Source of the DNA: Chelatococcus sp. | GTDB taxonomy: Bacteria; Pseudomonadota; Alphaproteobacteria; Rhizobiales; Beijerinckiaceae | DNA length: 64,000 nucleotides | Direction of reading: 5' to 3' | NCBI GenBank assembly: GCA_003248805.1 | Contig: QFQY01000008.1 | Location: forward strand, 124,001-188,000 | In this document: positions 17,451 through 25,781 of the stretch, piece after piece | Layout: every line of letters starts with the position of its first letter | How positions within the stretch are numbered: position 1 is the stretch's first letter | Notes under the pieces: generated by a model | The model's database searches: none | Told to the model about the DNA's origin: nothing | What the model saw: only the letters and a program-made list of their open reading frames with translations | Position numbers and translations under genes: made by a program

Positions 17451-18140
17451 GTGAATCTGATGACGCCGCTCGCGGCGCAGGACAGCGAGGGCCGCCCGGC
17501 ACGCGAGCGTGTCTACGGCTATGTCCGCGAGCAGATCCTGCGCGGCGTCTTCGCCGGCGGGTCCTTCGTCGAGGAGGAGGAGATTTCCTCGGCCATGGGC
17601 GTCTCGCGGACGCCCGTGCGCGAGGCCTTCCACCGCCTCGAGGCCGAGCGCTTCATCGACCTTCTGCCCCGTCGTGGCGCGCTGGTCCGCCAGGTTACGG
17701 CGCAGGAACTCGCCGATCTCTACGAAACGCGCCGGATGATCGAGGGCTACGCCATCGCCCGGATCTGCCGCGAGCGGATGCCGCTGCCGGAGAGCATGGA
17801 GGCGATCCTCGACCAGATGGACGAGATCGCGGGGGCGGATCATTTCGCCCGCGTCGAACTCAACCGCGAGTTCCATTTCACCATGGTCAGGGCGCTGGGC
17901 AACGAGGTGCTGTCGGAGCTCTACCAGTCGCTCGGCGCGCGCCAGCAGCGCGTCGCGATGCGCGCGCTGGCCGCCGATCCCAACCGGATCGAGCGCATCC
18001 GGCGCGAGCACCGCGATTTCCTGGCGGCGCTGCGCGCCCATGACGAGGAGCGGGCCCGCGCCGTGCTCGAGGAGCATCTGCATCCCGTCGTGGGGGTGGT
18101 CTCGCGCCTGCCGGGCTATGCGCCGGCGGGTACGCCCTGA
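17451..18140 (+). CDS. GntR-family transcriptional regulator, FCD subfamily
   Basis: A regulator with an N-terminal winged helix (YGYVREQILRGVFAGG, ISSAMGVSRTPVREAFHRLEAE, a textbook GntR helix-turn-helix) and a C-terminal FCD helical effector domain with metal-ligand positions around ELADLYETRRMIEG, ELNREFHFTMV and REHRDFLAALRAHD. About 229 residues from the GTG at 17451, which has CGGAGG 9 bases upstream. ATG 17430 or ATG 17460 are alternatives with poorer SD placement. Divergent orientation from the 12-gene operon makes it the probable local regulator, usually a repressor released by a small organic acid. Confidence 0.9.
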   Translation: MNLMTPLAAQDSEGRPARERVYGYVREQILRGVFAGGSFVEEEEISSAMGVSRTPVREAFHRLEAERFIDLLPRRGALVRQVTAQELADLYETRRMIEGYAIARICRERMPLPESMEAILDQMDEIAGADHFARVELNREFHFTMVRALGNEVLSELYQSLGARQQRVAMRALAADPNRIERIRREHRDFLAALRAHDEERARAVLEEHLHPVVGVVSRLPGYAPAGTP

Positions 18141-18153
18141 GCGGGAACGGCGG

Positions 18154-19092
18154 TCACGGGCGCCGCGCCCAGCGCAGGACGCGGTCGAGGTCGGAGGCCT
18201 GCACCGTCGCCGTGTGGTGCGGGCTTCCTTCGGGATAACCGACGTCCCACACCGTGAAGGTGCCGGCGCCGTCATGGCCGGTGATCCAGAGGAAGTGGTG
18301 CTGGTTGGCCGTGCGGCGGACGATGAGGATCTGCTCCTGCTCGAGCCAGTCCGCCATCTGCCCGGCGCTCGGCATGGCGAGCCAGTCGCTGCGGCCCGGG
18401 CTGTGGGCGCCCATGAACGCGATGTCCCTTCGGTTGAGCATGCGCGAGATGTAGCCGGAGTCGAGATCGGTCGAGTTCTTGTTGGCGTAGCCCTGGCCGT
18501 CGTTCAGCGACATCCAGGCTTCCAGCGTCGAGGGCGTGATCGCGTTCGCCGCGTAGACGCCCATCGTCGCAAAGCCTTTCTGCCTGCGCATGTCGTGGAC
18601 GCGTTTGACCTCGCTCGGCGGAATCGTCACGCCTTTCCAGGACAGGGCGCTCGCGATGCAGGTCAGCAGGCAGCCCTTGGCGTGGAGCGTGTCCGTCCTG
18701 GAGGCGTTCAGCTTCTGGTCCTTCCACTCCGACATGGCCTGGAAGAACTTGTGGCGCTTGTCGATGGCCAGCGACTTGGCGCCCCCCGAGGCAGAGGGGG
18801 CGGGCGTGGCCGGGCCTCCCGCTGACGCGCCCAGCAGGCTGCGGGCCTTGCGCCACGTCCGGCCTTCCGGCTCCATCACGCCGTCCGGCCTCGTGCCCGG
18901 CCACCAGTGCCGCTGGAATGTCTCGATCGCGGCGATCAGGGCGGCGACGTCCTGCGCCGGAATCCCTGAACTGCCGCCGCGCGAGGCCGGAATTGCCTGG
19001 AAGGCGTCGCGCGCGGTGTCCCTGTCCTCGGGACGGTTGCCGCCCCGGCTGATGCAGTTGCGTCCGACCGGCCCGTTCAGCTGGTAAGCCAT
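18154..19092 (-). CDS. Putative papain-like (C39-like) cysteine protease with peptidoglycan-binding-like N-terminus
   Basis: A 312-residue protein I do not recognise as a named gene. Residues 1-86 have the outline of a peptidoglycan-binding-like domain (GRNCISRGGNRPEDRDTARD, IETFQ, PDGVMEPEGRTW). Residues 87-105 are a Gly/Ala/Ser/Pro linker. Residues 106-312 look like a C39/papain-fold peptidase: KGCLLTCIASAL with C141 as likely nucleophile, HHFLWITG with H265 or H266, and VWDVG with D283, in the right order for a Cys-His-Asp triad. There is no signal peptide or membrane segment. It could be a cell-wall peptidase or an effector delivered by an unseen secretion system; no immunity or secretion gene is adjacent. 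Confidence 0.68.
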   Translation of the reverse strand: MAYQLNGPVGRNCISRGGNRPEDRDTARDAFQAIPASRGGSSGIPAQDVAALIAAIETFQRHWWPGTRPDGVMEPEGRTWRKARSLLGASAGGPATPAPSASGGAKSLAIDKRHKFFQAMSEWKDQKLNASRTDTLHAKGCLLTCIASALSWKGVTIPPSEVKRVHDMRRQKGFATMGVYAANAITPSTLEAWMSLNDGQGYANKNSTDLDSGYISRMLNRRDIAFMGAHSPGRSDWLAMPSAGQMADWLEQEQILIVRRTANQHHFLWITGHDGAGTFTVWDVGYPEGSPHHTATVQASDLDRVLRWARRP

Positions 19093-19227
19093 GGCGCTCT
19101 CCGTCCTGCTGGATGCCGCGCATCCCTCGGGTGCAGGAGACGTCTTTTCGGGAGAACCGTCTGTTCCGCCCGGAACAGGCGCGGTTGCGAGATCGCTATG
19201 GCCGCGACCGGAAGGACGCGCGGCGAC

Positions 19228-20103
19228 CTATGCCTCGACCCGCCAGGTGAAGTCGCGGCTGTCGCCGGGCGCGAGCAGGAGGATGCCGGGCTTCTTCGCG
19301 ATCTCGCCTTGCCATCCGACCGGGCTCGCCATGCCGTACCAGGGCTCGATGCACAGAAAGTCGGCGCCGCCCGGCTTCGACCAGATGCCGAGGTCCTTGT
19401 AGCCCTCCCAGGACACGGTCAGCGTCCCGAGCTCCGCGCCGCCCGCGTCGCGCGCCACGAAGCGCACGGACCGGCTCGCGACGCCGGGCATGACGATCGC
19501 GTCGGCGGCGAACAGCGCCTCCGAAAGCGGCAGCGTGTCGCCGCTGAAAGGCAGGGGAATCGGTTTGCCGAGCAGGCCGCCCTCGACCGAAAGCGCCGGA
19601 CCGGCCTCGGGTCGCTCGAAGACGAGCGCATGGCTCTCCTTCGCGCAGCCCTCCGTCAGGGGCCAGCGGAAGGCCGGATGGGCGCCGACGCCGCAGGGCA
19701 GCGGAACGGCGCCGGGATTGTGGATGCGGGTGGTGACCGACAACGTCCTGCCCTCCACCGCGTAGATCATCTCCAGCGTGAAGCGGAAGGGATAGGCCGC
19801 GAGCGTCGTCTCGTTCTGCGTCAGCCGCAGCACTGCGCGGCTCTCGCTGCGCTCCACCCAGTCGAACAGGCTGTCGCGGGCGAAGCCGTGCTGGGTCAGC
19901 CGGTAGCTGTGCCCCTGATGGATCAGCCGGTCGTCCTTGAGCCGCCCGACCGTCGGGAACAGCACGGGCGCGTGGCGCGGCCATTCCGGGCCGCCATGCC
20001 AGAGCAGGCTCCCTTGCCCATTCGAAAGCGCCACCAGCTCGCCACCCTGCGCCCGGATCGTGGCGTCGAGTGCGGAGGAGCGGATCACATGGCGATCGGT
20101 CAT
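19228..20103 (-). CDS. Aldose 1-epimerase-family protein
   Basis: A 291-residue member of the galactose mutarotase-like superfamily (LacX-like). Landmarks are HSYRLTQHGFARDSLFDW with a conserved His, GVGAHPAFRWPL with the second catalytic His, and FLCIEPWYGMASPVGW near the C-terminus with the conserved Glu. It probably interconverts alpha and beta anomers of a hexose or hexose-6-phosphate in the cytosol. It is a single gene with no sugar operon around it, convergent with nothing and divergent from the nitroreductase gene. Confidence 0.86.
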   Translation of the reverse strand: MTDRHVIRSSALDATIRAQGGELVALSNGQGSLLWHGGPEWPRHAPVLFPTVGRLKDDRLIHQGHSYRLTQHGFARDSLFDWVERSESRAVLRLTQNETTLAAYPFRFTLEMIYAVEGRTLSVTTRIHNPGAVPLPCGVGAHPAFRWPLTEGCAKESHALVFERPEAGPALSVEGGLLGKPIPLPFSGDTLPLSEALFAADAIVMPGVASRSVRFVARDAGGAELGTLTVSWEGYKDLGIWSKPGGADFLCIEPWYGMASPVGWQGEIAKKPGILLLAPGDSRDFTWRVEA

Positions 20104-20334
20104 GGCGAAAACAGGTCAGTCGCGACTGGGAAGACGGGGCGCGGAGCGCGGTTCCCATCACTGCCATGGCGCCGAGTCCTAAGATACCCCGGGCGCGTCC
20201 CGAATGATGGGGTGCCATGCGCGTGATGCGGGTATTCCGATTGCCTTGATACTTGCCATGCTTGTCTGGAATGGAGATGGCGGTTCGGGCGAGGTTCGTC
20301 CGGACCTCCGCTTTTCGCCTGCAGGACGATGCCC

Positions 20335-20937
20335 ATGACGACGACCGCCAATCACCGCACCGCCGACCACGCCATCGACCCGCTGTTCCTGGAACGCTGG
20401 TCGCCGCGCGCCTTCACCGCCGACGAGATCTCGCAGGAGGAGCTGGATCGCCTGTTCGAGGCGGCGCGCTGGGCGCCCTCCGCCTATAATTCGCAGCCCT
20501 GGCGCTTCGTCTATGCCCGCCGCGGCACGCCGCACTGGGAGAGCCTGCTCGGCCTGCTCAATCCCTTCAACGTGTCCTGGGCGCAGCATGCGGCGGCGCT
20601 GGTCTTCATCGTCTCCAGGGAGGCCTTCGTGCCGCCGGGGAAGACCGAGGAGATGCACTCCTATAGCCATTCCTTCGATGCCGGCGCCGCCTGGTCGAAT
20701 CTCGCTCTGCAGGCGGTCAGGAGCGGCTGGCAGGCGCATGGCATGACCGGCTTCGACCACGCCCGCGCGCCCGTGGAGCTCAAGGTCCCTGCCGGCCATC
20801 GCGTCGAGGCGGCGGTCGCCATCGGTAGGCCCGGCGACAAGGACCGGCTCCCGGAGGCGTTGCGGGCGCGCGAGACGCCGAGCCAGCGCGAACCGATCGC
20901 CGCGACCGTCTTCGAAGGCAGCTTCCCGACGGGCTGA
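20335..20937 (+). CDS. Nitroreductase-family FMN protein
   Basis: A 200-residue FMN-dependent nitroreductase/dihydropteridine reductase-like protein. The flavin-binding N-terminus RWSPRAFTADEISQEEL and RWAPSAYNSQPWRFVYARR are diagnostic, and AAVAIGRPGDK near the C-terminus is also typical. ATG 20335 is chosen because AGGA at 20323-20326 is 8 bases upstream; ATG 20329 lies too close to it. It likely reduces quinones or nitro compounds with NAD(P)H. It is monocistronic in appearance. Confidence 0.88.
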   Translation: MTTTANHRTADHAIDPLFLERWSPRAFTADEISQEELDRLFEAARWAPSAYNSQPWRFVYARRGTPHWESLLGLLNPFNVSWAQHAAALVFIVSREAFVPPGKTEEMHSYSHSFDAGAAWSNLALQAVRSGWQAHGMTGFDHARAPVELKVPAGHRVEAAVAIGRPGDKDRLPEALRARETPSQREPIAATVFEGSFPTG

Positions 20938-21042
20938 AGCCGTCCTGCCGGACCCGCTCGTCGCAACCCTCTCGCCGCAACCCTCTTGCCGCCGGGCGCG
21001 TTTCGCGCGATCCGGCTGGCAGCGCGCAGAGGAGGCCTCAGG

Positions 21043-22032
21043 ATGCCGCAGACACGCCGCAGCATCGCCGCCGGACTGGTCGCGGCGCCCGCCCTGATGC
21101 TCGCCGGATCGCCGGGCCGCGCCGCGGGGCGGCCGGTCACGGTCGCCTCGCTCTTCGGCGAGGACAAGCCGGAGACGCGGATCTGGCGGCGCATCGGCGA
21201 GATCCTGGCGCGGACGGCACCCGGGCGCTTCGACCTGCGCGTCGTCGGCAATGCGGCGCTCGGCGGCGAGAAGGAGGTGCTGGAGGGCCTGCGCCTCGGC
21301 TCGGTCCAGGCGACGCTCTCCACCGTCTCGGCGCTGTCCGGCTGGGTGCCGCAGGGCCAGCTTCTCGACCTGCCCTTCCTGTTCCGCGACCGGGGCCATC
21401 TGCGGCGCGTCCTCGACGGCGCCTATGGCGGCGAGCTCAAGGCGCTCTGCGAGGCGCAGGGCTTCGTCGTCCTCGGCTACATCAATTACGGCGCGCGCCA
21501 TCTGCTCGGAAAGGAGCCGCTGGCGACGCCGGACGCGGTCAAGGGCAAGCGCATCCGCGTCATCCAGAGCCCGCTCCATACCGAGCTCTGGAGCGGCTTC
21601 GGGGCCTATCCGACTCCGATCCCGATCCCCGAGACCTATAATGCGCTGAAGACCGGCGTCGTCGACTGCATGGACCTGACGAAATCGGCCTATGTCGGCT
21701 TCCGCCTGCACGAGGTCGTGCCCTGGCTGACCGAGACGGGCCATATCTGGGCGAGCGGCGTGGTCTGCGTCTCGGCCTCCTTCTGGAAGAGCCTGACGCC
21801 GGCCGACAGGGAGGCCTTCGCCGCCGCGGCCGCCGAGGCGGCGGCCTATTTCGACGAACTCATCGTCGCCGACGAGGAGGCCTCGATGCGCAAGGCCGCC
21901 GGAGAGGGCGGCCAGGTCGCGCCGGCCGCCGACCGTGCCGCCTGGGAGGCCGGAGCCCGCAAGGTCTGGACGACCTTCGCGCCGAGGCTCGGCGGCATGG
22001 ACAAGATCGAGGCCGTGGCCGGCACCGCCTGA
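21043..22032 (+). CDS. TRAP transporter periplasmic binding protein, DctP family (orphan)
   Basis: Periplasmic binding protein of a tripartite ATP-independent transporter, 329 residues. ATG 21043 follows GAGGAGG at 8 bases. The signal peptide begins MPQTRRSIAAG and ends near PGRAAG. Family landmarks are LEGLRLGSVQATLSTVSAL, DLPFLFRDRGHLRRVLDG, GKRIRVIQSPLHTELWSGFGA with the conserved Arg, and ETYNALKTGVVDCMD. No DctQ or DctM membrane genes are adjacent, so it must pair with components elsewhere or serve as a sensor ligand-binder. Confidence 0.88.
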   Translation: MPQTRRSIAAGLVAAPALMLAGSPGRAAGRPVTVASLFGEDKPETRIWRRIGEILARTAPGRFDLRVVGNAALGGEKEVLEGLRLGSVQATLSTVSALSGWVPQGQLLDLPFLFRDRGHLRRVLDGAYGGELKALCEAQGFVVLGYINYGARHLLGKEPLATPDAVKGKRIRVIQSPLHTELWSGFGAYPTPIPIPETYNALKTGVVDCMDLTKSAYVGFRLHEVVPWLTETGHIWASGVVCVSASFWKSLTPADREAFAAAAAEAAAYFDELIVADEEASMRKAAGEGGQVAPAADRAAWEAGARKVWTTFAPRLGGMDKIEAVAGTA

Positions 22033-22078
22033 GTCTGACTTTTCGCCCTGACCCGACGCGACCCTCCGAGGATTCCCT

Positions 22079-22858
22079 ATGCCGTTCTCCATCGACCACA
22101 TCGTCATCGCCGTCACGGATCTCGAACAGGCGACGAGGGACTACGAGGCGCTGGGCTTCACGGTCCTGAAGGGCGGCGAGCATCCGCGCGGCTCGCGCAA
22201 CGCGCTGGTCGTGCTGCAGGACGGCGCCTATCTCGAGATCATCGCCTTCTCGCGGCCCGATCCCGACTTCCGCTGGTTCCGCGTGCTGGAGGCGGCCGGC
22301 CCCGGCTTCGTCGACTACGCGCTGCTGCCGAACGATTTCGAGGCCGATGTCGCGCGCACCCGTGCCGCCGGCATCGAGATCGCCGCGCCGATCGACGGCG
22401 CGCGGCTGCGCCCCGACGGCGTCAGGATCGCCTGGACCTCGGCGCGCCCGCCGGAGCCCGACATCCCCTTCTTCGTCAGCGATGTCACGCCGCGCGTCCT
22501 GCGCGTTCCCGACGGCGAGGCGCTGCGCCACGCCAACGGCGTCACCGGCATCGCCGGCGTCACGGTCGCCGTGCGCGACCTCGCGGCCTCCACGGCGCGT
22601 TACCGGGCGCTGCTGGGCAGCGAGCCCCTGGCGGTCGGCGGCGTGTCCGGGCTCGGCTTCGGCCTCGTCCAGTTCCGCGTCGGCCATCAGGTGCTGTCGC
22701 TGGCACAGCCGCAGGGCGAGGGCGCGCCCGCTCTCTCGCGCCATCTGGAGACGCGCGGGCAGGGCATCTTCGCCCTGTCCTTCCTCGGGCCGCGACCGGC
22801 CGTCCTCGATCCGGCGCTGACGCATCGAGCGCCGCTCGCGATCGTCGCGGCGGCGTGA
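22079..22858 (+). CDS. VOC-family (glyoxalase-like) protein
   Basis: A 259-residue protein of the vicinal oxygen chelate superfamily (Glyoxalase_3-like). The N-terminal half starts with the typical IDHIVIAVTDLEQATRDYEALGFTV and a GGEHPRGSRNALV segment. The second half has GITGVTVAVRDLAASTARYRALLG, so two beta-alpha-beta-beta-beta modules are present. Metal-binding candidates are the His in IDH and Glu in YLEIIAF. The function is unknown; it sits between the TRAP binding protein and cobF without obvious link. Confidence 0.8.
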   Translation: MPFSIDHIVIAVTDLEQATRDYEALGFTVLKGGEHPRGSRNALVVLQDGAYLEIIAFSRPDPDFRWFRVLEAAGPGFVDYALLPNDFEADVARTRAAGIEIAAPIDGARLRPDGVRIAWTSARPPEPDIPFFVSDVTPRVLRVPDGEALRHANGVTGIAGVTVAVRDLAASTARYRALLGSEPLAVGGVSGLGFGLVQFRVGHQVLSLAQPQGEGAPALSRHLETRGQGIFALSFLGPRPAVLDPALTHRAPLAIVAAA

Positions 22859-22868
22859 CGGCGACTCG

Positions 22869-23624
22869 ATGCGCAGGATCCTCGTCATCGGCATCGGCGC
22901 CGGCAATCCCGATCACCTCACCGTCGAGGCGATCGCGGCGCTGAACCGTGCCGAGGCCGTCTTCGTCCCCGAGAAGGGGGCCGAGAAGGCCGCGCTGGCC
23001 GGGCTGCGCCTCGCGATCTGCGAGCGCTTCATCCGCGAGCCGGGCTATCGCATCGTCCCCGTGGCACTGCCCAAGCGCGCCGAGGCGGGGGACGATTATC
23101 CCGGCGTCGTCGACGACTGGCACGCCCGCATCGCCGACACCTACGCCCGCGCCTTCGCCGAGGCGCTGCCGGAAGGCGGCACCGGCGCCATGCTGGTCTG
23201 GGGCGACCCGTCGCTCTACGACAGCACGCTGCGCATCCTCGAACGCATCCGCGATGGCGGCGAGGCGCTCGACTGGGAGGTCGTGCCCGGCATCAGCAGC
23301 GTGCAGGTTCTGGCCGCCCGCCATCGCATCCCGCTCAACCGCATCGGCGGGCCGATCCTGATCACCACCGGCCGGCGGCTCGCCGACGGGTTCCCGGCCG
23401 ACCAGGACAGCGTCGTCGTCATGCTCGACGGCGAGCAAACCTTCGCGCGCCTGGCCGGCGATGATTTCGACATCTGGTGGGGCGCCTATCTCGGCACGCC
23501 GGACGAGATTCTGCTCGCGGGCCGGCTTTCGGACGTCTCGTCCGAGATCGAACGCCTGCGCCGGGAGGCGCGCGCCGCCCATGGCTGGATCATGGACACC
23601 TATCTGCTTCGGCGACGCGGCTAG
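22869..23624 (+). CDS. cobF: Precorrin-6A synthase (deacetylating), CobF
   Basis: CobF is an S-adenosylmethionine-dependent methyltransferase of the aerobic cobalamin pathway. It methylates C1 of precorrin-5 with loss of acetate to give precorrin-6A. The 251-residue product has the tetrapyrrole-methylase fold: ILVIGIGAGNPDHLTVEAI at the N-terminus, LVWGDPSLYDSTLRILERI as the SAM-loop region and EVVPGISSVQVLAAR. It lies about 8 kb away from the other cob genes, as in several alphaproteobacteria, where cobF is often missing or moved. It starts 10 bases after the VOC gene. Confidence 0.93.
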   Translation: MRRILVIGIGAGNPDHLTVEAIAALNRAEAVFVPEKGAEKAALAGLRLAICERFIREPGYRIVPVALPKRAEAGDDYPGVVDDWHARIADTYARAFAEALPEGGTGAMLVWGDPSLYDSTLRILERIRDGGEALDWEVVPGISSVQVLAARHRIPLNRIGGPILITTGRRLADGFPADQDSVVVMLDGEQTFARLAGDDFDIWWGAYLGTPDEILLAGRLSDVSSEIERLRREARAAHGWIMDTYLLRRRG

Positions 23625-23638
23625 GCCCGCAGGTTTCC

Positions 23639-23722
23639 GTCATTGCGAGCGCAAGCGAAGCAATCCAGCGCCGTAGAGCGCCGGCGTCTCTCGATTGCTA
23701 CGTGCGCGACGCCGGCGCGGAC
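23639..23722. repeat. Degenerate dispersed repeat (CGTCATTGCGAGC... type)
   Basis: The gap after cobF contains CGTCATTGCGAGCGCAAGCG followed by AAGCAATCCAG and then a decayed complementary half (TCTCGATTGCTACG). This is the common Hyphomicrobiales intergenic repeat that translates as 'ASASEAIQ'. It is a likely relic, not a gene. Confidence 0.6.
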
Positions 23723-24007
23723 TCAATCCCAGGGCAGGTCCGCCTTGCAGCGATAACCGACGAAACAGGCCTCGACGTCGCGGCTCGGCACGAAGGCCGG
23801 CTCCAGATACTCGCCATGCTGGCAGAAGCCCGGATCGCGCACGAAGCGGTCATAGGTGTAGCCGCCGGTTCCGAGCACGATCGCGCCCTGGCTCTGCACC
23901 ATGCGCTGGCTCGCCGCGCAGCTCTGCTGCAGCGTCGAGGGTCGGGACTGGGCCTGCGCGGCCTGCGCCGCCAGCGCCAGCACGAGGGGTATCAGGAAAC
24001 GGGTCAT
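23723..24007 (-). CDS. Small secreted Cys-containing protein, unknown function
   Basis: A 94-residue exported protein with a signal peptide (MTRFLIPLVLALAAQAAQAQ) and four Cys in the mature part (SCAASQRM, GFCQHGEY, VEACFVGYRCK) that could form two disulfides. GTGGYTYDRFVRDP is a conserved-looking core. Short proteins of this kind are common in Hyphomicrobiales and uncharacterised. It is divergent from dapD, with 168 bases between starts. Confidence 0.7.
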   Translation of the reverse strand: MTRFLIPLVLALAAQAAQAQSRPSTLQQSCAASQRMVQSQGAIVLGTGGYTYDRFVRDPGFCQHGEYLEPAFVPSRDVEACFVGYRCKADLPWD

Positions 24008-24175
24008 GGTCGCCTCCGCGGATTGCCGCGCGCGGGCCGCGACGGGTCGCGCGCACGCTTCTCCGAGACAGGCCGATCCTGCGCGATTGTCAATGCGCCA
24101 TCCCGCAATGCCGGTTGACGCGGCCCTCCCCATCCGCCATCGCTCCCGCCGAGACAAGACCGCCGGAGCAGACGC

Positions 24176-25018
24176 ATGTCCCTGACCGATCTCGCCACGA
24201 CCATCGATGCCGCCTGGGAGAACCGGGCCGATATCGGCCTCTCCACCAAAGGGGCCGTGCGCGACGCCGTCGAGCAGGCGATCGAGATGCTCGATGCCGG
24301 CACGGCCCGCGTGGCCGAGAAGCAGGGCTCCGAATGGGTCGTGCATCAGTGGCTGAAGAAGGCGGTGCTGCTCTCCTTCCGCCTGAACGACAACGTCATC
24401 ATCGCCAACGGCCCGGGCGAGGGCGTGTTCTGGGACAAGGTGCCGTCGAAGTTCGAGGGCTGGGGCGAGAACCGCTTCCGCGCCGCCGGTTTCCGCGTCG
24501 TGCCGCCGGCCGCCGCGCGCAAGGGCTCGTTCCTGGCGCCGGGCGTGATCCTGATGCCGTCCTTCGTCAACATCGGCGCCTATGTCGACAGCGGCACCAT
24601 GGTCGACACCTGGGCGACGGTCGGCTCCTGCGCGCAGATCGGCAAGAACGTCCATCTCTCGGGCGGTGTCGGCATCGGCGGCGTGCTCGAGCCGCTGCAG
24701 GCCAACCCGACCATCATCGAGGACAACTGCTTCATCGGCGCCCGCTCCGAGGTCGTCGAGGGCGTGATCGTCGGCGAGGGCTCGGTGCTCTCGATGGGCG
24801 TCTTCCTCTCGGCCTCGACCAAGATCGTCGACCGCGCCACCGGCCAGGTCCATGTCGGCAAGGTGCCGCCCTATTCGGTGGTCGTTCCCGGCTCGCTGCC
24901 GGGCCGCCCCTTCCCGGACGGCACGCCCGGCCCCTCGCTCTCCTGCGCCGTCATCGTCAAGACGGTCGATGCCCAGACGCGCTCGAAGACGGGCATCAAC
25001 GAGCTGCTGCGGGACTGA
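24176..25018 (+). CDS. dapD: 2,3,4,5-tetrahydropyridine-2,6-dicarboxylate N-succinyltransferase
   Basis: DapD transfers a succinyl group from succinyl-CoA to tetrahydrodipicolinate in lysine and meso-diaminopimelate synthesis. The 280-residue length is normal. The C-terminal two thirds are a left-handed beta-helix of hexapeptide repeats (NIGAYVDSGTMVDTWATVGS, HLSGGVGIGGVLEP, IEDNCFIGARSEVVEG). The N-terminal helical domain contains WVVHQWLKKAVLLSF. The ending AQTRSKTGINELLRD is family-typical. It stands alone here; the usual partner dapE is not in the window. Confidence 0.96.
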   Translation: MSLTDLATTIDAAWENRADIGLSTKGAVRDAVEQAIEMLDAGTARVAEKQGSEWVVHQWLKKAVLLSFRLNDNVIIANGPGEGVFWDKVPSKFEGWGENRFRAAGFRVVPPAAARKGSFLAPGVILMPSFVNIGAYVDSGTMVDTWATVGSCAQIGKNVHLSGGVGIGGVLEPLQANPTIIEDNCFIGARSEVVEGVIVGEGSVLSMGVFLSASTKIVDRATGQVHVGKVPPYSVVVPGSLPGRPFPDGTPGPSLSCAVIVKTVDAQTRSKTGINELLRD

Positions 25019-25028
25019 CGTCCCATCC

Positions 25029-25122
25029 CGTCATGCTTGGGCCCGACCCGAGCATTTCGCAAACCGGCATCGTCTCGTCATGAGATTCTCGGGTCCGCGC
25101 TAAGCGCGGCCCGAGAATGACG
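25029..25122. repeat. CGTCAT...ATGACG dispersed palindromic element
   Basis: This element lies between dapD and the DUF1269 gene, which are convergent. It has outer CGTCAT (25029) and ATGACG (to 25122) ends and a strong inner palindrome at 25085-25118 (ATTCTCGG...CGCGCT-TA-AGCGCG...CGAGAAT). It may double as a bidirectional terminator hairpin. Confidence 0.75.
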
Positions 25123-25134
25123 TTTCAGGATATC

Positions 25135-25689
25135 TCAGCCCACCGGGCTCGGCGCGCCCTGGCCTTCCGGCGCAGGGCCCGGCGTTGCGCTGGCAGGCAC
25201 CTTCTGGGCATCGGCCAGCGCATCGCGCAGCTTCTGCTCCTGCGTATGGTCGAGCGAGGTCTTGAGCACCATGCCGCCCGTGCCGCGCAAGGCCTCCAGC
25301 ACCTTGTCGCCGGTCATCTTGGTCACCAGCACGAACAGCGCGGCATTGCCGGGCTGCAGGTTGGCCGCCAGCTCCTTCATGAAACCGTCATCGACGCCGT
25401 AGTCGGTCAGCGCTCCGCCGAGCGCGCCCGAGGCGGCGCCGAGCGCCGCGCCGAACACCGGCATCAGGAAGATCGCGCCGATCAGCAGGCCCCAGAACGA
25501 GCCGGAGACCGCGCCGAGCGCGGTGGTGTTGAGGAGCTGGTTGAGCTTGATCTTGCCGTCCTCGTGCATGACCGCGATGGCGGCGTCGCCGATCTCGATC
25601 AGATACTCCTTCTGCAGGGAGAGCACCTTCTGGCGCATCTCCTCGGCGCGGGCCTCGGTCGGATAGACGATGACGACGAGATCGGACAT
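25135..25689 (-). CDS. DUF1269-family membrane protein
   Basis: A 184-residue protein of the DUF1269 family, found widely and often linked to stress response; its function is unknown. The N-terminal part (LVVIVYPTEARAEEMRQKVLSLQKEYLIEIGDAAI) resembles a small alpha/beta domain. Two Gly/Ala-rich hydrophobic stretches (FWGLLIGAIFLMPVFGAALGAASGALGGALTDYG) look like glycine-zipper membrane hairpins. A C-terminal LFVLVTKMTGDKVLEALRGTGG follows. The start at 25689 (MSDLVV) matches the family; upstream extension is unlikely. Confidence 0.84.
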   Translation of the reverse strand: MSDLVVIVYPTEARAEEMRQKVLSLQKEYLIEIGDAAIAVMHEDGKIKLNQLLNTTALGAVSGSFWGLLIGAIFLMPVFGAALGAASGALGGALTDYGVDDGFMKELAANLQPGNAALFVLVTKMTGDKVLEALRGTGGMVLKTSLDHTQEQKLRDALADAQKVPASATPGPAPEGQGAPSPVG

Positions 25690-25781
25690 GGCGCTTCTCC
25701 CTCGGGCGTTCGGCTGGAACCTGCCCGTATGGAATGACAGGTTGATGGCGAACGCGCGGCCGGGCAAGCCGTTCCGAAGGG

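Noticed and set aside
18154..20103. A toxin-immunity or defence island around the papain-like protein
   Set aside because: The neighbours are a GntR regulator and an aldose epimerase; no immunity-sized gene, secretion component or known defence gene is adjacent.
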